Positions 20,549-33,940 are shown, counted from the stretch's first letter. The stretch is 64,000 nucleotides of DNA from Methylobacterium sp. Leaf465 (GCF_001424705.1 NZ_LMRA01000008.1:1-64000), one strand, 5' to 3'. Notes: generated by a model from the letters alone, not told the origin. Made by a program: numbers and translations.

Positions 20549-21805
20549 TCAGAAGGTGATGCCGGTCTCCAGCATGTAGCGCTCCTGCGAGGTCTTCAGG
20601 CCGCTGCGGCCGAAGCCGAGGCCGGGCGTGATGTCGTAGAGCTGCACGGTCGAGAACTCGCCGCGGACGAAGTAGCGATCGAAGGTGAAGGTCGGGGTCA
20701 CGGTGAAGGAGAAGGCCGAGCTGCCGGCGCCGTAGAGCACCGAGGTCTGACCGAACGGATTGTTGCGATTGCCGCTCTGGCTGATGTACTCCACGCGGCC
20801 CGCGAGGGCGAAGTTGTCCGTGAAGGCGTAGCTGGCGAGGAGGGCGCCGCCGATGGTTTCGGCACCGGCGAGGCCCAGGACGGCGTTCTGCTCCACGTTG
20901 GTGTACTGGACGTACGGCGTCACGATCCAGGGACCGTCCGCATAGGTGTAGTTGGCACTGATGATGCTGCTGTTCTGCAGCGAGACGGGCGTGGCGTACT
21001 GGAAGCGAAGGCCGCGACGACCGAACGGGTCCGCGAAGTCGAAATTGGTGTAGCTGGAGAAGTGCGTGCCGCCGTTGATGCCCACCGTGTTGGCGGGGTC
21101 GATCTTGTAGGTGATCGCACCCGTGACCCAGTTGATCTCGCCGGAATAGAAGCCGTCGGTCGCGGCGAACGAGGCCGCCCACGGACCATCCGAGTAGTTC
21201 ACCTGCACACCCTGGTTGATCACGTTCTCCTGGCCGAAGAGGAGGCCGCGCGAGATGTTCAGGTTCTGGAAGGTGAACGGCAGCTCGGAGCCGATCAGGG
21301 TCGGCATCCGACCGCCCTGGATCGACCAGTTGTCGTTGATCACGTACTTTCCGAACACGATCGGCGCCGGGGAATACAGCAGATCCGTCTGGTCGAAGGT
21401 GCCGTAGATCGGCAGGCCGAGGCCGGGGATCGAGTAGGCGCCGAAGGCGGCGTAGAACTGGAACGGGCCGTCGGCCTTCTGGATGAAGCCCATCAGGTTC
21501 GAGACGTCCACGCGGCCGGCCCGGTCACTCGGTAGCGGAGCGGGCGAGAACGTGTACTGGTTGGGCTGGGTGTAGAAGTAGCCCGTGACCGCACCGCCGA
21601 CATAGACGTCGCCGAAGGCGCCGAGCGTCAGGCAGGACGGGTTCGGGTTCTGCTTGATGACGCCGCCATAGGCCGGGAAGGTGATCTCGGCCTTGCACGG
21701 CGCGGGCGGGGCAGGGACCGCCAGCACCTTCGCCGGCATGTCGGCCGCGAAGGCGCAGACCGAGGACAGCAGGACGGCGGAAAGGGCGAGAAGCGAGCGC
21801 TGCAT
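20549..21805 (-). CDS. Outer-membrane beta-barrel protein, porin-like (BBP2 type)
   Basis: A 418-residue exported protein: signal peptide MQRSLLALSAVLLSSVCAFA, a short Pro-rich lead, then many alternating amphipathic strands with aromatic girdles (GAVTGYFYTQPNQYTF, FQFYAAFGAYSIPGL, WSIQGGRMPTLIG) and a C-terminal Phe (LETGITF), which is the outer-membrane insertion signal. The LLFGQENVINQGVQVNY stretch and overall plan match the BBP2-type porins. It probably passes small solutes. ATG 21805 is chosen because the signal peptide starts there. Confidence 0.85.
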   Translation of the reverse strand: MQRSLLALSAVLLSSVCAFAADMPAKVLAVPAPPAPCKAEITFPAYGGVIKQNPNPSCLTLGAFGDVYVGGAVTGYFYTQPNQYTFSPAPLPSDRAGRVDVSNLMGFIQKADGPFQFYAAFGAYSIPGLGLPIYGTFDQTDLLYSPAPIVFGKYVINDNWSIQGGRMPTLIGSELPFTFQNLNISRGLLFGQENVINQGVQVNYSDGPWAASFAATDGFYSGEINWVTGAITYKIDPANTVGINGGTHFSSYTNFDFADPFGRRGLRFQYATPVSLQNSSIISANYTYADGPWIVTPYVQYTNVEQNAVLGLAGAETIGGALLASYAFTDNFALAGRVEYISQSGNRNNPFGQTSVLYGAGSSAFSFTVTPTFTFDRYFVRGEFSTVQLYDITPGLGFGRSGLKTSQERYMLETGITF

Positions 21806-22156
21806 GGCGATGGGAACTCTGCGGGAGGATCTGCGTTGGGGCGACGTTCTCAAAGGTTCCCGGTTACGGCAAAGCTATCCTTTGTGCAGACGCCTATTTT
21901 TCGGGCAATTCAGGCCGCTCGAACTGGGTTTCGGTCGTGGTGTTGCCGCAATGGAACAGGTCTGAGCACCAGATTCGGTCTCGACGATTGTCCTCTGCTT
22001 CCGAAGTGGCGCGACGGTCAGGTCTGATCTGCGGCCGACCGCATTCGCCCGGAGGGGGCGCTGCGGGCTGATCGGCCCGGAATGTCCGGGACCTTTCGAT
22101 CCTCCCGCGGCGGCGTCGCTTGCCGCCGCGTCCGTGCGCTGGCATCAGCACGCACG
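21806..22156. other. Intergenic region between divergent porin and fkbM-type genes
   Basis: About 350 bases between two divergent genes. It must hold both promoters, but I see no consensus one. A perfect eight-base stem GCGGCGGC / GCCGCCGC with a seven-base loop is at 22107-22129, just before the methyltransferase start and without a T tract, so it may sit in that gene's leader. Confidence 0.4.
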
Positions 22157-22987
22157 ATGAAAGACACGCAGCCCTACGGCACTTACGCTCCCACAGGCCT
22201 CGTCGCGCGCATCGCTCGGCAGACGGGCCGGATCTCCTACGCGAGCTGGGCCGGGCGACGCCTCGCCCTGTTCCTGCGCCGCGTGGCGATCGGGCTGCTG
22301 CGCGGCGCCCCTCTGGACGTCGAACGCTACGGCGCCCGCATGCGGCTCTACCCCTACAACAACAACTGCGAGAAGAAGGTGCTCTTCACGCCGCAGTTCT
22401 TCGATCCGGAGGAGCGCGCACTTCTACTGGCGAAGCTTCAGCCCGGCTGCACCTTCCTGGATATCGGCGCGAATATCGGTGCCTACGCGCTGTTCGTGGC
22501 GGCCTTCGCGGGGCCGCGCGCCCGGATCCTGGCCGTCGAGCCGCAGCCGGACGTGTTCGACCGCCTGACCTACAACATCGCGCAGAATCCGTTCGGAACG
22601 GTCAAGGCGGTGGCCTGCGCGGTCGCCGACAAGGCGGGGGAACTCACCCTGTTCGTGGATCCCCGCAACCGGGGGGAATCGAGCCTGAAGATCGTCGGGA
22701 CGAACGAGGGCGCGCAGATTCGTGTGCCGGCCGTGCCCCTGCTCGATCTCGCCCTCGGCGAGGGCATCGCGCGCATCGACGCGATGAAGCTCGATGTCGA
22801 GGGCGCCGAGGACCTGATCCTCGAACCCTTCCTGCGGGCCGCCCCCGCGAGCCTCCACCCGCGGCTGCTCATCGTCGAGAACGGCACCGACCAGTGGCAG
22901 ATCGACCTGCCCGCCTTGCTCGAGCAGCACGGCTATCGCCGGATCGCTCGCACCCGCCTCAACCTGATCTTCGAGCGGGCCGACTGA
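22157..22987 (+). CDS. FkbM-family methyltransferase
   Basis: A 276-residue SAM-dependent methyltransferase. Motif I is TFLDIGANIGAYALF (residues 99-113), the acidic partner is AVEPQPDVFDRL, and the FkbM signature IDAMKLDVEGAEDLILEPF follows. FkbM-type enzymes methylate sugars or polyketides; the substrate is not evident here, and no polysaccharide cluster is next to it. The start is uncertain: ATG 22157 gives the compact protein, and 22082 would add 25 residues. It converges with sfsA. Confidence 0.87.
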   Translation: MKDTQPYGTYAPTGLVARIARQTGRISYASWAGRRLALFLRRVAIGLLRGAPLDVERYGARMRLYPYNNNCEKKVLFTPQFFDPEERALLLAKLQPGCTFLDIGANIGAYALFVAAFAGPRARILAVEPQPDVFDRLTYNIAQNPFGTVKAVACAVADKAGELTLFVDPRNRGESSLKIVGTNEGAQIRVPAVPLLDLALGEGIARIDAMKLDVEGAEDLILEPFLRAAPASLHPRLLIVENGTDQWQIDLPALLEQHGYRRIARTRLNLIFERAD

Positions 22988-23019
22988 CGGGCCCGCGCGG
23001 TTCTTCTGGGACGCGCGCC

Positions 23020-23727
23020 CTACAGCACCGGGATGGCGTCGGCCACGGCGATGCCGACCGGGTCGATGCGGCAGCGATGGGCGTGGACGGCGACGCCGGC
23101 CGCCCGAGCGGCCTGAAGCGCCCGGTCGAAGGCAGGATCGAGGTCCCGCGCGGCATCGAAGCGATCCGCCCACATCTGCACCACGATGATGACCATGGCA
23201 CGGCCCCCGGCCTCGACGACGGCCGCGAGGTCCGTCATGTGGCGGGCGCTGCGGGCGGCGACGCAATCGGGAAATTCCGCGAGGCCGGGGCTGCGCATCA
23301 GGTGACAGTTCTTCACCTCGACATGGCAGGGCGGCATCCCTTCCCCGGTGGCGAGGAAGTCGACCCGGCTGGCCCGGGCGTAGCGGACTTCGGGGCGCAG
23401 GCCCGTGTAGCCGGCGAGGCAGGGCAGGCCGCCGGCGGCGAAGGCCTCCGCCACCAGGGCGTTCGGCCGCATCGTGTTGATGCCGACCCATTGCCGGCCG
23501 CTGGGCAGATCCGCCTCCACCAGTTCCCAGGAAAAGGGGAGCTTGCGCGTCGGGCCCCGGACGTCGGACAACAGGGCCCGCGCGCCCGGCACCGCAAGTC
23601 CCAGCATCGCCCCCGGGTTGGGGCAATGGGCCGTGATCACGGACCCGTCGGCAAGCTGCAGGTCGGCGAGAAAGCGCTTGTAGCGACGCAACAGGTGCGC
23701 CTCGATCAGGGGCGAAGGGAAGCGCAT
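23020..23727 (-). CDS. sfsA: SfsA family DNA/RNA nuclease-like protein
   Basis: A 235-residue SfsA: MRFPSPLIEAHLLRRYKRFLADL at the OB-like N-terminus, NPGAMLGL, then the nuclease-like core GINTMRPNALVAEAF, SRVDFLATGEGMPPCHVEVKNCHL, with the catalytic-type D and ExK pair, and AVVEAGGRAMVIIVVQM. Known in E. coli as a sugar-fermentation stimulation protein; the fold suggests nucleic-acid cleavage. AGGA lies before the ATG. Confidence 0.93.
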   Translation of the reverse strand: MRFPSPLIEAHLLRRYKRFLADLQLADGSVITAHCPNPGAMLGLAVPGARALLSDVRGPTRKLPFSWELVEADLPSGRQWVGINTMRPNALVAEAFAAGGLPCLAGYTGLRPEVRYARASRVDFLATGEGMPPCHVEVKNCHLMRSPGLAEFPDCVAARSARHMTDLAAVVEAGGRAMVIIVVQMWADRFDAARDLDPAFDRALQAARAAGVAVHAHRCRIDPVGIAVADAIPVL

Positions 23728-23890
23728 CGCGGGTCCTGGGCAAGAAACGGGTTGATACGGGCCCCCGTCGACGGGGAATCGGGCCGTCGTGAGGCGCCCG
23801 GGCTGGTCAGTACCGACCGGATGCGACAGAATTCGCGCGGCGCGCCCGGGTCGAAGACCGGGAAAGCCGCAGTTCGTCCGCGAGGCCGCC

Positions 23891-24676
23891 ATGTTCAATC
23901 TGTTCGACATCCTTCAGGCGCAGGCGGGCCCCAACGCGCAGGGTTTCGGACGGCAGTTCGGTTTGTCGCCGGAGCAGAGCCTGCGCGCGATGGAAGCCCT
24001 GCTTCCGGCCCTCACGATGGGGCTGCAGCGGAACGTCGCCCAGGATCCGACCGGCTTCGCCCACCTCTTCAATCTCGTCGGCCCCGCCGCGCCGAAGGCG
24101 TCGAGCGCGACGCCGCAGATGGACATGCTGGTCCAGCAACTCTTCGGCTCGCCCCATCTGAGTCAGGCCGTTCTGCAGCAGGCCGCTGCCGTCAGCGGCG
24201 TGGCGATGCCGGCCTTGAAGCAGATGCTGCCGATCATGGCCGGCATGGTGGTGGCGGGGATCGTCCACGTCATGATCAACCAGGCGCCTGCCGCGGCGCC
24301 GGTCCCGCGCGCCGAGGCGAACCCCTTCGGCTTCCCGCCCAATGCCTGGTCGGAGATGATGCAGGCGTTCCTGAACTCCGGCGCCAAGGCCCCGAAGCCC
24401 GCGACGCCCTCGCCCCAGGCACGGCCGCGTGCGGCGTCGACGTGGCTCGCGGCTTCGCCCCGGCCGGAGTCCGCCGCGCCGGACAGGTCGGCCACGGAAG
24501 CGCCCTTCGACGTAATGCAGCAGATGTTCCAGACGGGCCTGGAGGTGCAGCAGGAGAACGCCCGCGCGATGCAGCGCCTGTTCGATACCTTCTGGCAGGA
24601 TCCCCGCAATCCCACCGAGACGGGCGGCAACGGTTCGGGTGACCGGCCCAAGGCAGGACGCACCGGGCAGCGCTAG
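23891..24676 (+). CDS. DUF937-like hypothetical protein
   Basis: A 261-residue protein starting MFNLFDILQAQAGPNAQGFGRQFGLSPEQSLRAMEALLPALTMGL, which looks like DUF937 (QSxxAxxALLPAL). A hydrophobic helical stretch (ALKQMLPIMAGMVVAGIVHVMI) and a Pro/Ala-rich linker follow, then a last helix rich in Gln and Met (DVMQQMFQTGLEVQQENARAMQRLFDTFW). That last helix resembles phasin-like granule-binding helices, which is only a suggestion. The function is unknown. Confidence 0.65.
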   Translation: MFNLFDILQAQAGPNAQGFGRQFGLSPEQSLRAMEALLPALTMGLQRNVAQDPTGFAHLFNLVGPAAPKASSATPQMDMLVQQLFGSPHLSQAVLQQAAAVSGVAMPALKQMLPIMAGMVVAGIVHVMINQAPAAAPVPRAEANPFGFPPNAWSEMMQAFLNSGAKAPKPATPSPQARPRAASTWLAASPRPESAAPDRSATEAPFDVMQQMFQTGLEVQQENARAMQRLFDTFWQDPRNPTETGGNGSGDRPKAGRTGQR

Positions 24677-24943
24677 CCGAAGACCCGCCGTCGGCGACGC
24701 CGGCAGAGGACGGCAGAGAACCGATCGTCGCCGGGCCATCGACCCGAGGGCGCTGCGCCCGGGCGCCCTGCCGACCGGTTCCGACGCCGGCCGTCCAACT
24801 CGTTCGTCGGATCGGGGCACCACTCGATCGCAGCGATGGCCGCAGCGGCAGGCCGGCGTGGCGCTCGGGCGACGCCCAGATCCGCCCTTCCCGAACGGAT
24901 CGAACGGATCGGGTCCGAGAGGCTTGAGATGGGAACCCTTGCA

Positions 24944-24958
24944 GAACACTTACGGAAC
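24944..24958. promoter_or_regulatory. LexA (SOS) box upstream of lexA, full match
   Basis: GAAC-N7-GAAC (24944-24947 and 24955-24958) is the reverse complement of GTTC-N7-GTTC, the alphaproteobacterial LexA operator. It lies about 72 bases before the lexA start, where autoregulation is expected. Confidence 0.8.
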
Positions 24959-24967
24959 GTTTAACGT

Positions 24968-24982
24968 GTTCGTGGTTTGTTT
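24968..24982. promoter_or_regulatory. Second, imperfect LexA-type box upstream of lexA
   Basis: GTTC-N7-GTTT (24968-24971 and 24979-24982) matches seven of the eight defined bases, ten bases downstream of the full box and in the opposite orientation. A paired operator is possible. Confidence 0.45.
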
Positions 24983-25029
24983 CTAGTGCCACCCGCCGCG
25001 ATCCGTGGCGCTAACGAAGAGTGTCCCGC

Positions 25030-25782
25030 ATGTTGACGCGTAAGCAGCTGGACCTGCTCCAGTTCATCCAGCTTCGGATGCGCGAGAGCGGCGTTCCCCC
25101 GTCGTTCGACGAGATGAAGGATGCCCTCGACCTGAAGTCGAAGTCGGGCATTCACCGCCTGATCACGGCCCTGGAGGAGCGCGGCTTCCTGCGCCGGCTG
25201 CCCAACAGGGCGCGGGCCATCGAGGTGATCCGGATGCCGGAGAGCCTCGGGGGGAATGCGGGCGCCCCGCGCGCCGCTCCGGCCTCCGAGGTTCGCCGCT
25301 TCACGCCGAGCGTGGTCGAAGGCGGCAAGGGCAAGGGCCTGCCGGCCGGCGCATCGGTGTCCCGACTGCCGACCACGCAGGCCACCGACGAGAGCGGTCG
25401 GGCCGTGACCATCCCGGTGATGGGTCGGATCGCGGCCGGTACGCCCATCTCGGCCATCCAGGAACAGAGCCATTCGGTGACGATGTCGCCGGATTTTCTG
25501 GCCGGCGGCGAGCATTACGCCCTGGAGGTGCGCGGCGATTCGATGGTCGATGCCGGGATCCTCGACGGCGACCTGGTGGTCATCCGCAAGCAGGACACCG
25601 CCAATACGGGCGACATCATCGTGGCCCTCATCGACGACGAGGAGGCGACCCTGAAGCGCCTGCGCCGGCGTGGATCGTCCATTGCCCTGGAAGCGGCGAA
25701 TCCGGCCTACGAGACGCGGGTCCTCGGCCCGGATCGGGTGCAGATCCAGGGACGTCTCGTCAGCCTGGTGCGCCGCTACTGA
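25030..25782 (+). CDS. lexA: LexA repressor
   Basis: A 250-residue SOS repressor. The N-terminal winged helix [20 protein letters not shown] is followed by [25 protein letters not shown]; the self-cleavage site is Ala136-Gly137 in RIAAGTPI, with catalytic Ser171 (GDSMV) and Lys209 (EATLKR). The linker is longer than in E. coli LexA, as is usual in alphaproteobacteria. ATG 25030 has GAAGAG eight bases upstream and fits the family start; GTG 25021 is too close to that site. The stop overlaps the convergent comEC end by seven bases. Confidence 0.96.
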   Translation: MLTRKQLDLLQFIQLRMRESGVPPSFDEMKDALDLKSKSGIHRLITALEERGFLRRLPNRARAIEVIRMPESLGGNAGAPRAAPASEVRRFTPSVVEGGKGKGLPAGASVSRLPTTQATDESGRAVTIPVMGRIAAGTPISAIQEQSHSVTMSPDFLAGGEHYALEVRGDSMVDAGILDGDLVVIRKQDTANTGDIIVALIDDEEATLKRLRRRGSSIALEAANPAYETRVLGPDRVQIQGRLVSLVRRY

Positions 25783-28061
25783 AGGGGGTCCCCGTCCGGT
25801 TCATCGCCGGACGGATCCGACGGATCGCGGGTGCGATCGGGGATTTCCGGTAAGACCGACGCCGGCGGTGTCGAAGATGGCAAGGACGTTCCCGGCGGGT
25901 CCACCGGCTTGCGCAAAGGCGTCGCACGCCAGGGCACGACATCCCCGGGATGCTTCGCGGAGGCGAGGGACGGCCCATCGCGGGTGAGGCGAATCGCGGT
26001 CGCACCGTGCGATCCCAGGAAATCCCGGTCGATGACGATCGATGCGGCGCAGCCCCCGGGCGTGGATTGCCGGGTGATCAGGATGTCGGCCCTGGCGCAG
26101 TCCTCTCCGAGGGCACGCTTGTCGGTGGTCAGGGCGAGCACGCGGCCGTCGGGTGTGGTCAGGGTACAGCCCAGGCGATCGCAGCGCGCGCCCTCGAACC
26201 CCGTGACGTCCTGTACCCGTCGGTCGTCTCCATCGGCCTTGAGCCATTGCGCGAGCACGAAGGGGGGCGGCCGGCCAAGGGTGGCGAGCCGCCCATTGCG
26301 CTGGCGGATGGCGGCGCCCGCCCCCTCCCGATCGACGTAGATGTCGTAGCGATCCGGGGCAGCCGCACAAGCGATGCCGATCGCTGCCGGAACGAGGCCG
26401 AGCCAGCGCAGCGACGAGGCCGGGAGCGTCAGGACGATCAGGGCGGCGGCCAGGAGGCCGAGGGCCCCCGTGCCGAAGGCCGGGACCACGACGACGGCGT
26501 TGCCGAAGCCCGCGATCCAGGTCGAGATGGTCAGCATCCCCCGCACCGCCAGGCCCATGGCCCACCAGACCGGCTGATCCAGCGCGAACGGATAGGCGAG
26601 GATGCCCAGAACCGCTGACGGCATCACCGCCAGGGAGACGAGCGGCAGGGTGAGCGCATTGCCCACCAGCCCGAAGGGCTGCACCGTCTGGAAGTGGTAG
26701 GTGGCGAAGGGCGCGGTGGCGATCTGGGCCACGAGCGTCGTGGCCAGGGTGCCGAAGACCGCCGCGGACGCCAGGGCGAAGATCCGGGGGAGCAGGCCGG
26801 AACCGTCGCGCTGCCGGCCACGTCCGGCGATCAGCGGCGCGCAGGCGATCAGGCCGGCCACCGCCGCGAACGACATCTGGAAGCTCGGGCCGAGGAGGCC
26901 GTCCGGCTCGCGGGCCAGGGCGATCAGGGCGGCGAGGGCCAGGTTTCGCATGCTGAGCGCCGGGCGGTCGACCAGGATCGCGCCGAGCATCACGAGGGTC
27001 ATGATCAGCGAGCGCTCGGCGGCGATGTCCCAGCCGGAGAAGACGCAGTAGGCCGTCACGCCCACCATGGCGACGGCAGCGGCGATCTTCTTGATCGGCC
27101 AGTGCAGTGCCGCGAACGGAACGAGGGCCAGGAGCGCCCGCACGAGCCAGAACACCACGCCGGCCGCCAGGACCATGTGAAGGCCCGAGATCGAGACGAC
27201 GTGGTAGATGCCGGCGGCGCGCAGGATGTCGTTGGTCTCGGGGCTGATCAGGCCGCGCTTGCCCGTCACCAGGGCCGCCGCCACCGCTCCGGCCTGTCCG
27301 CCGTTGGCGTCGGTGATGCGGCGCGTCAGGGCGTTGCGGGCCGCGTCGACGGCGGCCGCGAGGCGGATCTGCCAGTCCGCGCTCTCGGCCGGCGGCCGCA
27401 GGTCGACCTTGCCGACGAGGGAGCCCACCGCGCCGATCTCACGGAAGAAGGCATCCCGGGCGAAGTCGTAGCCTCCGGGGCGGGCGGCTTCCGGCGGCGG
27501 AAGCAGGCGCGCGGTCGCGGCGATGCGGTCGCCCGGCTTCAGGGTATTCGCCTTGCGGTAGGAGGCCCGCACCCGGACCGGGCGGACCTCGGCGCCGAGG
27601 GTGCCGAAGCTCTCGACGCGGAGGATCAGGCGCGCCCCCTCCTCCCGCTCGTCCAGCCCTTCGATGGTGCCCACCAGCGGACCGATCGTGGTGCGGGCGA
27701 GGATCGGCCCGTCGACCGAGCGGACGCGCGCGGCGGCCGCCGCGAAGCCCAGGAGGGCGGCGACGGCGGCGAGCACCAGGGCCAGGCCGAACGGGCGCGC
27801 CACGAGGAGGGGCGTCGTCGCGGCGAGCAAGGCGGCGGCCGCGAGCGGCGCCAGGAGCGACGGCGTCCCCTGCGTACCGAGGAAGAACGCGAGGATGCCG
27901 CATCCGAACGCGACGGCGAGCCAGGCGAAGAGCCGGCGCTGCTCGATCTCGCGGGTCCATCCCGCCCGGAACCAGTCGCGGATCGGCCCGGCGCCCGGGC
28001 GACGCGCGGCGAGGTGGCGCGTGATGCGCCCCATCGCCGCCGTCGCCCGCGCCTGCGCCAT
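25776..28061 (-). CDS. comEC: ComEC/Rec2-family DNA uptake channel protein
   Basis: A 761-residue polytopic membrane protein. After a soluble N-terminal part and DUF4131-like region ([17 protein letters not shown]), the competence core follows ([32 protein letters not shown], then a run of helices with [17 protein letters not shown]). It is thought to pass single-stranded DNA through the inner membrane. The C-terminal 200 residues lack the HxHxDH metal site of the usual metallo-beta-lactamase domain. GGAGG eight bases before ATG 28061 fixes the start. Confidence 0.92.
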   Translation of the reverse strand: MAQARATAAMGRITRHLAARRPGAGPIRDWFRAGWTREIEQRRLFAWLAVAFGCGILAFFLGTQGTPSLLAPLAAAALLAATTPLLVARPFGLALVLAAVAALLGFAAAAARVRSVDGPILARTTIGPLVGTIEGLDEREEGARLILRVESFGTLGAEVRPVRVRASYRKANTLKPGDRIAATARLLPPPEAARPGGYDFARDAFFREIGAVGSLVGKVDLRPPAESADWQIRLAAAVDAARNALTRRITDANGGQAGAVAAALVTGKRGLISPETNDILRAAGIYHVVSISGLHMVLAAGVVFWLVRALLALVPFAALHWPIKKIAAAVAMVGVTAYCVFSGWDIAAERSLIMTLVMLGAILVDRPALSMRNLALAALIALAREPDGLLGPSFQMSFAAVAGLIACAPLIAGRGRQRDGSGLLPRIFALASAAVFGTLATTLVAQIATAPFATYHFQTVQPFGLVGNALTLPLVSLAVMPSAVLGILAYPFALDQPVWWAMGLAVRGMLTISTWIAGFGNAVVVVPAFGTGALGLLAAALIVLTLPASSLRWLGLVPAAIGIACAAAPDRYDIYVDREGAGAAIRQRNGRLATLGRPPPFVLAQWLKADGDDRRVQDVTGFEGARCDRLGCTLTTPDGRVLALTTDKRALGEDCARADILITRQSTPGGCAASIVIDRDFLGSHGATAIRLTRDGPSLASAKHPGDVVPWRATPLRKPVDPPGTSLPSSTPPASVLPEIPDRTRDPSDPSGDEPDGDPLQ

Positions 28062-28228
28062 CGCGAAAACCTCCGGGCGTGCGTCCGTGACCGGGAGCCG
28101 GCGATGCGCCCTGCGATCCTGGGAACAGGACGATTCCTTAACGCGTGCCCGCGCGCATGCTACACGCGCGGTTCCGGGCCGGTCGATCCGCTTCCCGCCC
28201 GAATCACGAGCCATTCAAGTCCAGATTG

Positions 28229-29650
28229 ATGTCGTCAGCCGTCGTCACGCGTTTCGCGCCCTCGCCCACGGGCTACCTTCACATCGGCGGGGCTCGCACG
28301 GCCCTGTTCAACTGGCTCTATGCCCGCCGCTTCGGCGGCCGCATGCTGCTGCGCATCGAGGACACCGATCGCGAACGCTCGACGCAGGGCGCCATCGACG
28401 CGATCCTGGACGGCATGCGCTGGCTCGGGCTCGATTGGGACGGGGACGTCATCTACCAATACGCCCGCGCCGCCCGTCACCGCGAAGCCGCCGAGAGCCT
28501 GCTGGCCTCCGGCCACGCCTATCGCTGCTACGCGACGCCCGACGAACTGACGGCGATGCGCGAGGCGGCCCGCGCAGAGGGGCGGCCCCTGCGCTACGAC
28601 GGGCGCTGGCGCGACCGCGACCCGTCCGAGGCGCCCGCCGGCGTCAAGCCGGTGATTCGCCTGCGCGCCCCGACCGACGGCGAGACCGTGGTCGAGGACG
28701 GCGTGCAGGGTCGGGTCGTCTGGCAGAACAAGGATCTCGACGACCTCGTCCTACTGCGTTCGGACGGCAACCCGACCTACATGCTCGCCGTCGTGGTGGA
28801 CGATCACGACATGGGCGTCACCCAGGTCATCCGCGGCGACGACCACCTGACCAATGCGGCGCGCCAGCGCCAGATCTCCGATGCCCTCGGCTGGGAGGCG
28901 CCCGCCATGGCGCATATCCCGCTGATCCACGGCGCGGACGGCGCCAAGCTGTCGAAGCGGCACGGGGCCCTCGGCGTCGACGCCTACCGCGACCTCGGCT
29001 ACCTGCCGAGCGCCCTGCGCAACTACCTCGTGCGCCTGGGCTGGAGCCACGGTGACCAGGAGGTCTTCTCCACCGAGGAGATGATCGCCGCCTTCGACCT
29101 CAAGGCCATCGGGCGGTCGCCCGCGCGCTTCGACTTCGCCAAGCTGGAAAACCTCAACGGCCTCTACATCCGTGGCGCGGCCGATGCGGACCTCGTCGCG
29201 GCGATCGACGACGTGCTGCCGGCGCTCGGCCCGGCACGGGGGATCGCGGTGCCCATGAGTCCGGCTCTGCGGGAGACGCTCACCGCCGCGATGCCGGGCC
29301 TGAAGGAGCGGGCCAAGACCCTCGTCGAACTCCTGGACAGCGCCTACTACCTCACCGCGGCCCGGCCCCTCGTGCCCGACGAGAAGGCCAAGGGTCTGCT
29401 CGGCGACGAGGCCCGGAATCGCCTGGCCGCCCTCCTGCCGGCCCTCGAGGGGTTGCCCGATTGGACCGCCGCCGCCACCGAGGGCGCGGTCCGGCAGTTT
29501 GCAGAGGCGAACGGCCTGAAGCTCGGCCAGATCGCGCAGCCCCTCCGGGCGGCGCTCACCGGCCGCGCCACCTCGCCGCCGGTCTTCGACGTCATGGCCG
29601 TGCTCGGCCGGGAGGAGTGTCTCGGCCGGCTCCGCGACCAAACCGGCTGA
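28229..29650 (+). CDS. gltX: Glutamyl-tRNA synthetase
   Basis: A 473-residue class I tRNA synthetase charging tRNA-Glu (and possibly tRNA-Gln in species using GatCAB). The HIGH-like motif is in [16 protein letters not shown] (HIGG at 18-21) and the KMSKS-like motif is AKLSKRHG. It has the normal GluRS length. The start at ATG 28229 places the HIGH motif in its usual position. It is divergent from comEC, which sits upstream on the other strand. A second GluRS copy elsewhere is common in this class. Confidence 0.95.
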   Translation: MSSAVVTRFAPSPTGYLHIGGARTALFNWLYARRFGGRMLLRIEDTDRERSTQGAIDAILDGMRWLGLDWDGDVIYQYARAARHREAAESLLASGHAYRCYATPDELTAMREAARAEGRPLRYDGRWRDRDPSEAPAGVKPVIRLRAPTDGETVVEDGVQGRVVWQNKDLDDLVLLRSDGNPTYMLAVVVDDHDMGVTQVIRGDDHLTNAARQRQISDALGWEAPAMAHIPLIHGADGAKLSKRHGALGVDAYRDLGYLPSALRNYLVRLGWSHGDQEVFSTEEMIAAFDLKAIGRSPARFDFAKLENLNGLYIRGAADADLVAAIDDVLPALGPARGIAVPMSPALRETLTAAMPGLKERAKTLVELLDSAYYLTAARPLVPDEKAKGLLGDEARNRLAALLPALEGLPDWTAAATEGAVRQFAEANGLKLGQIAQPLRAALTGRATSPPVFDVMAVLGREECLGRLRDQTG

Positions 29651-29899
29651 CCATCGCACTGCAGCAAAATGCCGGTTCGTCCGCGTGCTCCGAGTGGAAG
29701 AATGACAAATCGGCCCGGATTTCGCTTCGACGTCGAGGTGAGCCGGGCCGTCGGTTGATGACGGTCCGCCGATCCGCTACCCCCATGCTCGTGTGAGCAA
29801 GTGCAGCATGCGCTGTATTTGCACCCCGGACCCGGGTGGTCGATTGCATCGCCACGCGGGCCGACGCCGCCCCGTTGCCACGAAAGGGTCCAGGTCTCC

Positions 29900-31189
29900 A
29901 TGAGCGCCTCCAGCACGATCACCGTGGGCGACAACCACGTCGAACTTCCGATCAAGACCGGCACCATCGGGCCGGACGTGATCGATATCGGCAAGCTCTA
30001 CGCGAAGACGGGCAAGTTCACCTTCGATCCCGGCTTCACCTCCACCGCCTCCTGCGAGTCGAAGATTACCTACATCGACGGCGATGCGGGCATTCTCCTC
30101 TATCGTGGCTATCCCATCGAACAGATCGCCGAGCACGGCGACTTCCTCGAAACCTGCTACCTCATGCTGTTCGGCGAGCTGCCGACCCCGGCCCAGAAGG
30201 CGGATTTCGACTACCGGATCACGCGCCACACCATGGTGCATGACCAGATGAACCGCTTCTTCCAGGGGTTCCGCCGCGACGCGCACCCGATGGCGATCAT
30301 GGTCGCCTGCGTCGGTGCCCTCTCGGCCTTCTATCACGATTCCACCGACATCTCGGACGACCAGCAGCGCATGGTCGCGTCGATGCGGATGATCGCCAAG
30401 ATGCCCACCCTAGCGGCGATGGCCTACAAATATTCGATTGGACAGCCCTTCGTTTATCCGAAGAACGATCTCGACTACACCTCGAACTTCCTGCGGATGT
30501 GCTTCGCGGTTCCGTGCGAGGAGTTCAAGGTCAATCCGATCTTCGCGCGCGCGCTCGACCGGATCTTCATCCTCCACGCCGATCACGAGCAGAACGCCTC
30601 GACCTCGACCGTGCGTCTCGCGGGCTCCTCGGGGGCCAATCCCTTCGCCTGCATCGCGGCCGGCATCGCCTGCCTGTGGGGACCCGCCCACGGGGGCGCC
30701 AACGAGGCGGCCCTGAAGATGCTCGAGGAGATCGGGCATCCGGAGAACGTGGCCAAGTACGTGGCCAAGGCCAAGGACAAGAACGATCCCTTCCGCCTGA
30801 TGGGCTTCGGCCACCGCGTCTACAAGAACTACGATCCGCGCGCGCGCATCATGCAGAAGACCACCCACGAGGTGCTGGGTCAGCTCGGGATCAAGGACGA
30901 TCCGCTGCTCGAAGTCGCCGTGCAGCTGGAGCAGATCGCCCTGAAGGACGACTACTTCATCGAGAAGAAGCTCTATCCGAACATCGATTTCTACTCGGGC
31001 ATCACCCTCAAGGCGATGGGCTTCCCGACCTCGATGTTCACGGTGCTGTTCGCCCTGGCCCGCACCACCGGCTGGATCGCCCAGTGGGCCGAGATGATCG
31101 AGGATCCCTCGCAGAAGATCGGCCGGCCGCGGCAGCTCTACATCGGTCCCGACAAGCGGGAATACACCCCGATCGATCAGCGCGCCTGA
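29900..31189 (+). CDS. gltA: Citrate synthase (type II, hexameric)
   Basis: A 429-residue citrate synthase, which condenses acetyl-CoA with oxaloacetate at the TCA cycle entry. The active-site strings are [38 protein letters not shown] and [18 protein letters not shown]. The N-terminal domain [23 protein letters not shown] is typical of the large Gram-negative type that NADH regulates. ATG 29900 starts the conserved protein; the upstream extension is not. Confidence 0.97.
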   Translation: MSASSTITVGDNHVELPIKTGTIGPDVIDIGKLYAKTGKFTFDPGFTSTASCESKITYIDGDAGILLYRGYPIEQIAEHGDFLETCYLMLFGELPTPAQKADFDYRITRHTMVHDQMNRFFQGFRRDAHPMAIMVACVGALSAFYHDSTDISDDQQRMVASMRMIAKMPTLAAMAYKYSIGQPFVYPKNDLDYTSNFLRMCFAVPCEEFKVNPIFARALDRIFILHADHEQNASTSTVRLAGSSGANPFACIAAGIACLWGPAHGGANEAALKMLEEIGHPENVAKYVAKAKDKNDPFRLMGFGHRVYKNYDPRARIMQKTTHEVLGQLGIKDDPLLEVAVQLEQIALKDDYFIEKKLYPNIDFYSGITLKAMGFPTSMFTVLFALARTTGWIAQWAEMIEDPSQKIGRPRQLYIGPDKREYTPIDQRA

Positions 31190-31200
31190 CCCAGGCCACC

Positions 31201-31225
31201 CCGCGCCGGACACCCTCCGGCGCGG
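31201..31225. terminator. Perfect hairpin between convergent gltA and cmk
   Basis: A ten-base perfect stem, CCGCGCCGGA / TCCGGCGCGG, closes on a five-base loop, 11 bases after the gltA stop and about 50 after the cmk stop. No T tract follows on either strand, so it may stop transcripts only with help, or protect 3' ends. Confidence 0.5.
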
Positions 31226-31276
31226 AATGCGTCTTCGGATCGGTGCCGTCGCCGCCGATCCGCGACCCGGACCGCC

Positions 31277-33913
<2,637 letters not shown>

Positions 33914-33940
33914 CGCTCGCCCGCGCCCTCCGCCCAACCT

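Larger units (their letters stand above)
24677..25029. other. Intergenic region upstream of lexA
   Basis: About 350 bases. The last 90 hold two LexA-type repeats, listed separately. The rest shows no gene or clear promoter. Confidence 0.4.
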
